DNA of 49,778 nucleotides from Candidatus Thorarchaeota archaeon (GTDB lineage: Archaea; Asgardarchaeota; Thorarchaeia; Thorarchaeales; Thorarchaeaceae): positions 1 to 49,778 of the forward strand of contig RDNZ01000018.1 of the NCBI GenBank assembly GCA_011364905.1. The letters are read 5' to 3'. The translations under genes and the position numbers were made by a program. The notes under the pieces were generated by a model. It saw only the letters and a program-made list of their open reading frames with translations. It did not search any database and was not told the DNA's origin. Below are positions 1-6,847 of this stretch, one piece after another; the first letter of the stretch is position 1, and each line of letters opens with the position of its first letter.

Positions 1-540
1 CACATATTTCTCGTACTCAGTTTCTGAGAAATCAGACAGGGAAGATATCTTGCCTTTCGTGTAATCTCTGAAAAACGGGAGCGTCAGGGTGGCAATGTCC
101 TTCAAGGGATAGATATGGGCAAGGGTTTCAGCCAGTTTATCACGGGCATCGTTCCTAACTCCCGAATGCCAGTGAATTTCTATGTGAGGTTGCTCTCCCA
201 ACTCTGGTTCCAATAAAGCACCATCAATGGGTGAAAACAAGTTCTCAGATCGTGTGTTTGTGTCAACTAGAATAGTGGATGTGCTAATCAGATGAATACG
301 AATATCATCCAGTGTCATAAGACTATCAGTGCCTGAACCATCAATTGCTGCAACGCGATAGTCATCTTCAAGAACTACGTCTGAGGGGTAAGGCGTAAAA
401 GTGTCAAGAAGACGCTCCTTTATGCGAGCCTCGTCCTTTGCAAACTCCTGTTCATCGCGCCGGTCCTGTTGGTTCTGGATGTCAGTGAAGACCATCTTCA
501 ATGTTCTTCTGAATTTCTCAGTCAGAATCTTATCTAGCAT
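1..540 (-). CDS. NurA-like nuclease domain protein, 3' end beyond the window
   Basis: An open frame runs leftward from an ATG at 538-540 to the window edge, giving the first 180 residues. The N-terminus is charged and probably helical. It is followed by the strand VAAIDGSGTD near residue 63, which resembles the Asp-Gly-Ser motif that opens the RNase-H-like domain of NurA, the 5'-3' nuclease that works with HerA and Mre11-Rad50 in archaeal end resection. The rest of the active site, and any neighbouring herA, lie outside the window, so the family call rests on one motif and the general pattern. It is transcribed divergently from the next gene, with about 236 bp between them. It could instead be an unrelated archaeal protein with a similar motif. 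Confidence 0.5.
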   Translation of the reverse strand, partial: MLDKILTEKFRRTLKMVFTDIQNQQDRRDEQEFAKDEARIKERLLDTFTPYPSDVVLEDDYRVAAIDGSGTDSLMTLDDIRIHLISTSTILVDTNTRSENLFSPIDGALLEPELGEQPHIEIHWHSGVRNDARDKLAETLAHIYPLKDIATLTLPFFRDYTKGKISSLSDFSETEYEKYV

Positions 541-776
541 AGAAACCAACTCGCTTGAAACAACTCTGTGGGATTTACAGGACCTCTAAATCTCTGTCTT
601 GTTAGAGTCATAAAAAGATAGCACTCGGCAAGTCGGAGAATACATGAGCAGCGCTAAATTGGGCTCCAAAGCCACAATTAGGCCAGATTATCGCATAGGT
701 TCGAAATTACCTTATTAATAACGGTCACAACGAAAGAAGTGCAGCAGTCATTCTGGCTTGACCGTGCCAGTGCGCA
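541..776. promoter_or_regulatory. Divergent intergenic region with weak TATA-like elements
   Basis: This 236-bp gap separates the leftward NurA-like gene from the rightward beta-lactamase-fold gene. It is A+T-richer than the flanking genes. A possible TATA element for the leftward gene is the A/T run at about 609-620, and one for the rightward gene is TTATTAATAA at about 713-722. I see no convincing RNA gene or repeat in it. Confidence 0.3.
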
Positions 777-1490
777 TTGACGGGATGTGATTTGTTGCTC
801 AAAATACTGTACTTTGGAAAAACTTCATTCGCGCTCCGCTATAATGAGATAGTCGTCGTTCTAAATCCAGGGATTTGGGACGGGAAGCCAATTGTTCCAG
901 ACGATTTCAGCGCGCGAATTGTTGTCGCGACGAATCAATCAGATGATGCCGTCGGAAATGCAGCAAGCATCGCAGTCAATTCAAAAGCATGGTTCCTTGG
1001 TAATCAAGGAGCAGCTGACAAAGCCTCTGAGAAAGGGGTCAAACCTTGGTTACTGCATGTCCTCAAACCGGAGGTTCCGTACGAGGTTCCAGATTTGAAG
1101 ATAACACCCTACGAACTATCAAGAGTTGATGAGTCAGAGGGTGGCAGGATTGAGAATCTCGGGCTCTATATAGAGATTGGAAACATGAAGATTGGATACC
1201 TCGGTGATACCGAAATAAGAGGTCCATTCGAGCAGCTCGATATGGATGTGCTCATTGTTCCTGTTGGTGGTGATGGAGTCTTTCCCGTGAAAGACGCAGT
1301 CAGTCTTTGCATCGATGCAAAGCCACGACTAGGAGTCCCTATGAGATGGTCATCAGACGAGGATCCTAAGAAATTTGCCAAGTATGTTCAGCAGTTCGGT
1401 CAAGGAATTACCCCGGTGATAATTGAACCAGACCAGGTCCTTGAAGTCCACTGGGCGGCGGGAAATGAATTCAGATACGAGCTAAACTGA
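777..1490 (+). CDS. Metallo-beta-lactamase-fold protein lacking the metal-binding histidines
   Basis: The overall pattern fits the UlaG/UPF0173 branch of the metallo-beta-lactamase fold: an opening strand with YFGKTSF, a 'yLGDTei' strand near residue 144, then a 'dvLIVPVGG' strand and a terminal PM-x-W segment. In active members the first motif is T-H-x-H-x-D-H. Here the same place (residues 52-58) reads TNQSDDA, so all three histidines are gone and only the Asp remains. The late 'PMH' histidine is Arg190. Hydrolase activity is therefore unlikely and a structural or ligand-binding role is more plausible (inference). The frame opens with TTG at 777. TTG codons at 792 and 795, just after a GGGATGTGA stretch, are better-placed starts. 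The DUF11-like gene follows 75 bp downstream on the same strand. Confidence 0.7.
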   Translation: MTGCDLLLKILYFGKTSFALRYNEIVVVLNPGIWDGKPIVPDDFSARIVVATNQSDDAVGNAASIAVNSKAWFLGNQGAADKASEKGVKPWLLHVLKPEVPYEVPDLKITPYELSRVDESEGGRIENLGLYIEIGNMKIGYLGDTEIRGPFEQLDMDVLIVPVGGDGVFPVKDAVSLCIDAKPRLGVPMRWSSDEDPKKFAKYVQQFGQGITPVIIEPDQVLEVHWAAGNEFRYELN

Positions 1491-1565
1491 TATTCTCCTG
1501 CGATGTCGGTACACAAGCTAGAAGATTCCAAAAAGAATGAGCATTAGACAATGGGTGTGCATTGA

Positions 1566-3347
1566 ATGAGCGAAAAAAGGAAGGTCGTGATTGACCTCGA
1601 AGAGTCTGAGAAGGTCCAACTTGATGGATTCTCTGAGTTGAACAGTGTGGACGCTTCTGGAGTCCTAAGTGTTAACAATGTGTCGGAAAGAAGTCGCATC
1701 TGGAATGTGAAGGTCCTACTAGGATCTACCCGAGATAAGACGGATATTGACGAGGATACAGTATCTGCAGGCGAAATAGATGTTGGTGGAAAGTGGGAAA
1801 CCAATTACGGAATAAAAGTTGAAGAACCGATACTGACATTCAAAGAGGTGTTTGATACCTGTGGAACTATTGAGACCGAACAACCACATTGGGCCTATGT
1901 GAGTGGCAAAGAAAATCCTGTTAAAATCACGCTCACTGTCACCAATGAAACGGATGAGGAACTGGACAACATTATTCTCAACAAGACTATTGCTCCAGAG
2001 TTGACTGGTATTGAAATTGTGTCTGTAAAGTCGGGGACTGCTGAGTATGACGAGGGCACAAAGCAAGTGGTCTGGAAAGACTTTGTCATCTATCCACATG
2101 AATCCTCTCAACTTGTGATTAGCGCTACTGGAGTCGTAGAAGACACTAACCCGAAGAAGAGTGGAGATGTCGTTATCACGTATCGAGGTGAAGGCCAACA
2201 AAGGTCCGCACTAGAGCCTGATTTGAACGCACTCACCGAGTTTTTGACTGGAATCGAAACTGCTGAAACAGAGCCAAACCAATGGCAATGCACGCTGGAA
2301 TGCACAAACGAGAGCGATCTAGTCGTCAGGCTCGACAAAGCAGAAGTATTCCTCACTCCAGAAGATGGGGGTGAGAAAGAAAAGATGATTGATGAGGCAC
2401 CAGGTGTTGAATTAGCTCCAGACCAAGAATGGGCCAAATCGTTTGAAGTGCAGAGTAAATCGACTCCAAAATGCACACAGGACCTTGTTTACACACCTAT
2501 CGGGACTATCAAAAAGAGAGTACTTGGAACCATCGAGAAGGCGGCTCAAGAGATTCCAGTTTATAGTATCGAATATTCCAAAACATTTGACCCGCCATCC
2601 GTAAACAGCTTTGACAAGACTCCTGTTGAGGTCGTTGTAGAAGTGACGAACAACGGGTCAGCAAAATTGAATGAGATCACCATTGAGGACCAGCTCCCTG
2701 ATGATGTAATGCCACCGACCAGTGAACATGTCACCGTCTGGATTAGGAACGAGGAGTACTCTGGGCCTTACGAGTTTATGATTGATCCTGAGGATCAAGA
2801 CCCAGAGACACCACACAAAATAACTTTCAGAGTTGAAAACCTAAAGGATTCTGGTGGGGAGCTTGAACCTGGCGAAAGCATCAAAATCAACTACGCAGTA
2901 ATGGCGTGGCGTAGCAGACCTGAGAAAGAGTATCCATCACCTGTTGTCTGTACAGCAAACACTGACCCTGCAGGAATTCCCGTAGTGATGCAGAGTCCAG
3001 AGGATGGCCACAAAATTGGGGTCATCTACAAGAAGCGTGCAATCTCAACAAAGAAAGCAATCAATAAAGGAGCTGGAGCAGGAGAGTATATTGTCGTTCT
3101 CGCAGTTTCAAATAATGGTGAAGTGACTGCTGAGAATATTCAGGTCACAGATTGGATCCCTGCAGGATTTGAGTATGTTTCCACAGATCCAGAGGACGAA
3201 GAGCCAGAGGTTGTGTCAGCTGGTGACGGAAAAAGTATGGTGTGGAAATGGACTCGAATGAATCCAGGCGACAAGAAGAAGATCAGAGTCACCGTTCAGG
3301 GCGAAGGCGAGTACGAACGTCGTGAACCTGAGGTTTCTTCAATCTAG
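1566..3347 (+). CDS. Cytosolic protein with about four DUF11/Ig-like beta repeats
   Basis: This 593-residue acidic protein appears to consist of a roughly 100-residue N-terminal region and about four beta-sandwich repeats, at roughly 110-215, 225-330, 345-460 and 490-585. Several repeats carry the DUF11/CARDB signature of a 'v-x-v-TN-x-g' strand, a 'd-x-lP-x-g' turn and a closing 'l-x-PGe/d' segment; the last has SNNGEVTAENIQVTDWIPAG. Such domains usually sit in surface proteins, but I see no signal peptide, membrane helix or cell-surface anchor here: the protein begins MSEKRKVVIDLEESEKV and ends without a hydrophobic tail. A cytosolic scaffold or filament is possible (inference). It follows the ligand-less beta-lactamase-fold gene and may share its transcript. 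Its 3' end faces the next gene across a strong hairpin. Confidence 0.65.
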   Translation: MSEKRKVVIDLEESEKVQLDGFSELNSVDASGVLSVNNVSERSRIWNVKVLLGSTRDKTDIDEDTVSAGEIDVGGKWETNYGIKVEEPILTFKEVFDTCGTIETEQPHWAYVSGKENPVKITLTVTNETDEELDNIILNKTIAPELTGIEIVSVKSGTAEYDEGTKQVVWKDFVIYPHESSQLVISATGVVEDTNPKKSGDVVITYRGEGQQRSALEPDLNALTEFLTGIETAETEPNQWQCTLECTNESDLVVRLDKAEVFLTPEDGGEKEKMIDEAPGVELAPDQEWAKSFEVQSKSTPKCTQDLVYTPIGTIKKRVLGTIEKAAQEIPVYSIEYSKTFDPPSVNSFDKTPVEVVVEVTNNGSAKLNEITIEDQLPDDVMPPTSEHVTVWIRNEEYSGPYEFMIDPEDQDPETPHKITFRVENLKDSGGELEPGESIKINYAVMAWRSRPEKEYPSPVVCTANTDPAGIPVVMQSPEDGHKIGVIYKKRAISTKKAINKGAGAGEYIVVLAVSNNGEVTAENIQVTDWIPAGFEYVSTDPEDEEPEVVSAGDGKSMVWKWTRMNPGDKKKIRVTVQGEGEYERREPEVSSI

Positions 3348-3361
3348 AAGGACCAGTCCAT

Positions 3362-3396
3362 TTGGGATGGGTGTGACAATACCGCACCCATTCCAA
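3362..3396. terminator. Hairpin between convergent genes
   Basis: Bases 3362-3375 and 3383-3396 can pair over 14 bp with two G-U wobbles, around the 7-nt loop ACAATAC. The hairpin sits in the 53-bp gap between two converging stop codons, so it may end or stabilise transcripts from both sides. No long T-run follows on either strand, so RNA 3'-end protection is as likely as intrinsic termination. Confidence 0.55.
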
Positions 3397-3400
3397 GGAC

Positions 3401-3745
3401 CTAGTCTTCCTCACTCTCTATTTGTTCAAGCTCCTTGCGGGTCTCTTCCAACTCCGCATCTATGTCCTCAAGAGGAACATAATCTTCATCGCCCTCGGAG
3501 AGATGCGTGTCGAGATTATAGAGGACTTTGAACCCTGAGAGTGTCTTGTGCAAAGCATTTGATGTTTCAATGATTGCATTACCAAGGTCAGCTTCGGTCA
3601 TATCGACGTCGGAGTGCTCATAGACAAAATCATATGCACCCCTAACGGGCTTGAATCCCAGTTCTGTGAGTTTACTTATCACCTGAGCCGGTGAAGCACC
3701 TTCACTATAGAACCATACTGATACACGGGTAACATATTCGGGCAT
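3401..3745 (-). CDS. Small conserved-type protein, ferredoxin-like fold followed by acidic coiled coil
   Basis: I do not recognise this 114-residue protein. The first ~85 residues have a beta-alpha-beta layout (VTRVSVWFYSEG strand, SPAQVISKLTELG helix, then another strand) that looks like an ACT- or ferredoxin-like fold. The last 25 residues form an acidic helix rich in Glu and Leu (DAELEETRKELEQIESEED). There are no cysteines, signal peptide or membrane segments. It lies downstream of the archaeosine genes on the same strand, 76 bp beyond the RaSEA start side of the convergent pair's hairpin, and has its own ATG. A small regulatory or assembly subunit is possible but unproven. Confidence 0.6.
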   Translation of the reverse strand: MPEYVTRVSVWFYSEGASPAQVISKLTELGFKPVRGAYDFVYEHSDVDMTEADLGNAIIETSNALHKTLSGFKVLYNLDTHLSEGDEDYVPLEDIDAELEETRKELEQIESEED

Positions 3746-3821
3746 TGTACATCACTCTCAATAATTCAGAACGTGCGACCGCCGTCTGATATTCTTATGA
3801 CCTTTTTCATAAGACATTAAA

Positions 3822-4904
3822 TCATCTATGAACCACTAAAGCGAAATCCTCATGCTTCAAAACATGTTTCCATTGACTGATACACTCACATGTATGATTT
3901 TGGAGCACAGTTGAATCCTGACTTATTGAGAACTGACGGATTGCTTCAACAATGCCAGTATCGCATTTGCCGCAGTTGTGAGCGCCTCTTTGCTTACCCC
4001 CTGCCACAGGGTCGCAGACAATCTTCATCCATCTATCAGTTCCACTCCCCGCGTTTCGAAGCACTTCTAAGACACTCCACAACCATGGAGGCCTGTATCG
4101 ACCCTTACTCCATAGTTTTTCAACGAGCGTATCCTTCTGTACATTGACAGGGTTAAGAGAAACAGTCGTCACTCCAAGCGCTTTTGCCTCCTGGATTGTT
4201 TTGGTGGCATCAAGAAGTGCATCCCGTTCAGAGAGTAGTGGAGGTTTCAGCAGTACATAGGCGCGTATTCCTATATTGTGATTCTTGGCGGTTTTCAGGG
4301 CAATCTTGAACGCATTCAAGTCGAAATTCTTATTGATGCAGACAGATCGCACTGTATCGCTTGAGCTTTCGAGACCCATACCGATCTCAATGATTCTATC
4401 ACCAAGAATAGACCGAACACCTGAGAGAACTTGGTCGTTAATATACTCAGGTCTTGATTCGAGAACGACCTCGCGAATTCGTTTATCCTCAGCTATAATC
4501 CGAAGGATCTCTGACCTAGCAATTGGGGGTATTTCATCGGGGTCCAAGAAGCTACCACTCGTGTAGATCTTTATTGATAATGGAGCCGATTTTGATTCTA
4601 ACTCGGCCATCGCAAGTCTGAACTGAGATAAGATCTGCTCTGGTGTTGGGCTCTCCTCAACACCATCTAGAAGATAACTGCACATGGTGCATCCTCCAGA
4701 GTCACTTCGAGCATGGGCACACCCTATGGTAGAGAGAACAACGGCAAGAGCGGTTCCTCTTTCTCTGCCCACTCTGGCTTCTGTGATCCACCTAGCGGCT
4801 GGTCGTGTAGGATCTCTCTTCTTTCTATGCTTGAGTGAATTTCCTCTCGCATGGATAGTCGCATTCTGAACGACCTCATTGATTTCAGCTATATTTCTTT
4901 CCAT
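3822..4904 (-). CDS. Radical-SAM archaeosine synthase subunit RaSEA
   Basis: This is a radical SAM enzyme of the Elp3-like COG1244 type. Its cluster motif is C-x9-C-x2-C (Cys62, Cys72 and Cys75 from the ATG start, within GCAHARSDSGGCTMCSY), as in RaSEA. Known role: with ArcS it converts the preQ0-lysine adduct at position 15 of tRNA to archaeosine. The gene lies directly downstream of arcS and the stop and start regions overlap. A GTG at 4911-4913 overlaps the arcS stop by 4 nt, but the GGAG at the end of arcS is better spaced for the ATG at 4902-4904, which I choose. The C-terminal part has further conserved cysteines (HNCGKCDTG), probably a second metal site. Pairing with arcS makes the call firm. 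Confidence 0.88.
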   Translation of the reverse strand: MERNIAEINEVVQNATIHARGNSLKHRKKRDPTRPAARWITEARVGRERGTALAVVLSTIGCAHARSDSGGCTMCSYLLDGVEESPTPEQILSQFRLAMAELESKSAPLSIKIYTSGSFLDPDEIPPIARSEILRIIAEDKRIREVVLESRPEYINDQVLSGVRSILGDRIIEIGMGLESSSDTVRSVCINKNFDLNAFKIALKTAKNHNIGIRAYVLLKPPLLSERDALLDATKTIQEAKALGVTTVSLNPVNVQKDTLVEKLWSKGRYRPPWLWSVLEVLRNAGSGTDRWMKIVCDPVAGGKQRGAHNCGKCDTGIVEAIRQFSISQDSTVLQNHTCECISQWKHVLKHEDFALVVHR

Positions 4905-4909
4905 GTCAC

Positions 4910-6832
4910 TCACTCCTTCTTATGACGAACAGAAACAGCTCGACCCCTCGTCAGTTCGCACATCTCGCGACCGGACATGTCACTTCTTCCAACAGCAATA
5001 ACATCATCTGCCCGATTAATGACAAATACCTCGTCGCCTGGTCTTATTGCAAAATCAGCTTCTTGAACACCTACAGCAAAGACACTGCCACCTTTCACCT
5101 TCGGAGCTTCAAGACGGACCCAGTATCGCTTAAGCGGAGCCAAAAGCCTTCCGCCAGCGAGTGTCAGCGAGAGAGACCCACTTTCGGCCACAAAGGAGCA
5201 GACCTGTTCACCATCGACGCTACATAGTATCATCCGGTAAGGCTTTCCTTTGAGCTTGGCATTTGCAGGTACTAGAACATTTCCAGCTCCGGTACCAAAC
5301 TGGTAATCTGCTGTTGCAGATACGATTTCCTCTAGTTCAGTCCGCGGGCCTCCAGACAGATTGAGAATACTCTTGATGTCTTCAAGGGTTTCTTTCAACG
5401 CTTCCAGTGAAGGACGACTCGTTGCTCGACCTTCGGGTGTGGTATAGATCAGACTTTGCTCAATTCGAGATTCAACAGCTCTAACAATATCGAGATAGCC
5501 ACCTGATACATGAGCAATGACCACTGCGGAACTGCTGAACTTCCTGAGATGAGTTGCAAGCGCACTAGCTCCGATTTCAATCTCTTCTGCATCCCAATCT
5601 CCAGTCACAGGAATATCATATTGTCCAGCAGGATAAATCCGTTCGAGCTCTCGAGGAACAAGGCCAAGTGGAGATGTGAGTATGACTTCAGCAACCCTAG
5701 ACTCTAATCCAAACATCGCAGATTGTATTGTAGATGCAAACCTCCGGTGCGACTTGGAATCCGAGTAAGGTTTCTTAGCAGAGCAAGGAAGAAGCACAAC
5801 TATTGACTTGTTAGCCGGAGGAGTATATCTATTCGCAACAAAGTCACGAAACCTTTGCACCACTGGAGCATGATAAGATTCTGAACCTATCACCGGCAGT
5901 GCCTTAGGACCTGTTGTTGGAGAGAACTCCTCAATGTAAGAGTATAGCTCATTATTCACGGAGCGAACAAGCGAAGCCTGGGCAGGGCTATTATGAGTGG
6001 AACTCTCAACTAGCCATCGTAGTCGACCTGTTTTCATAGCCTCTTGCGATTCAGAAAGGACAGACCTATAGATACTGAGATTGTGTTCGAGAAGAATGCC
6101 CTGCAAATCCTTCGTTCCGGCAGTGTCAAGTTTTGCGCATGCTGGGCAGGAGCAGTAGCGTCGATCCTTCCCCAGTTCTATTTTCTCAGACCCATTCTTC
6201 CAAAGCCTTTCACTGGCTGTCGCTGATTCTTCAGCGTAACCAACATCGATGACATCAAACCCAGTGTAATAGAGAAGAGGGATTAATCCAGGTTCGATTC
6301 GACCAGCCGCCAGTGTCATCATGTGGAGCGGTAGACGACTTCGGGTTTTTATTGCTCCGAAATCTTGCGGGCCTAAATGACCGTTGAACGAGAACATAGC
6401 GCCAAGAGGACCGACTTCGGTCAATTTGGATAATAGGACGGAATCTGCATCTGAAGGAATGCGAATGACAGTCCTTGATGCATCTAAATCAGGTGTGGTC
6501 TTTGAGAGGACTTCATGCTGGTATTTGAGGACCAAGTTGGATGCATCAGAAGAGAGTGATGCAAATGATATCAGGGAGGGGAGGATAACTGCATCTGATT
6601 CTCGTATCTTAGAGAATGGAATATCGTCTATATGACCAGCAAAGGGTAGCGCTACTAACATTGGTTTGTCTGAGAGGGGGGAGTCTCGATCCAAAGCACC
6701 ATATGCGATGATTGTGTCACTACTGGTGAAAGAAGAAGCTAGGAGTGGAGTAATGTAGGTTGTAGGTCCAAGAATATACTCGCCTACCCGAGCGGGGCCA
6801 TCATGGCCACGACCGACACGAAATTCAGCCAT
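4910..6832 (-). CDS. arcS: Archaeosine synthase alpha subunit ArcS (TgtA2)
   Basis: ArcS attaches lysine to preQ0 already inserted at G15 of tRNA; RaSEA then completes archaeosine. The 640-residue protein has a TGT-like N-terminal domain with the zinc site C227-x-C229-x2-C232 and His250. The ArcS hallmark PCSAKKPYSDSKSH lies at residues 349-362. A PUA RNA-binding domain occupies about 560-640. Length and domain order match euryarchaeal ArcS. The start is the ATG just inside the 3' gap after the helicase gene, 15 bp from the helicase stop, so helicase, arcS and RaSEA probably form one transcript. No gene for the first transglycosylase (TgtA) is seen in this window. Confidence 0.92.
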   Translation of the reverse strand: MAEFRVGRGHDGPARVGEYILGPTTYITPLLASSFTSSDTIIAYGALDRDSPLSDKPMLVALPFAGHIDDIPFSKIRESDAVILPSLISFASLSSDASNLVLKYQHEVLSKTTPDLDASRTVIRIPSDADSVLLSKLTEVGPLGAMFSFNGHLGPQDFGAIKTRSRLPLHMMTLAAGRIEPGLIPLLYYTGFDVIDVGYAEESATASERLWKNGSEKIELGKDRRYCSCPACAKLDTAGTKDLQGILLEHNLSIYRSVLSESQEAMKTGRLRWLVESSTHNSPAQASLVRSVNNELYSYIEEFSPTTGPKALPVIGSESYHAPVVQRFRDFVANRYTPPANKSIVVLLPCSAKKPYSDSKSHRRFASTIQSAMFGLESRVAEVILTSPLGLVPRELERIYPAGQYDIPVTGDWDAEEIEIGASALATHLRKFSSSAVVIAHVSGGYLDIVRAVESRIEQSLIYTTPEGRATSRPSLEALKETLEDIKSILNLSGGPRTELEEIVSATADYQFGTGAGNVLVPANAKLKGKPYRMILCSVDGEQVCSFVAESGSLSLTLAGGRLLAPLKRYWVRLEAPKVKGGSVFAVGVQEADFAIRPGDEVFVINRADDVIAVGRSDMSGREMCELTRGRAVSVRHKKE

Positions 6833-6847
6833 CTTTGTTTCTCCTCT

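Noticed and set aside
1719..2201. Long reverse-strand frame inside the DUF11-like gene
   Set aside because: Antisense shadow; low-complexity protein, no ribosome site, and the plus-strand gene covers it fully.
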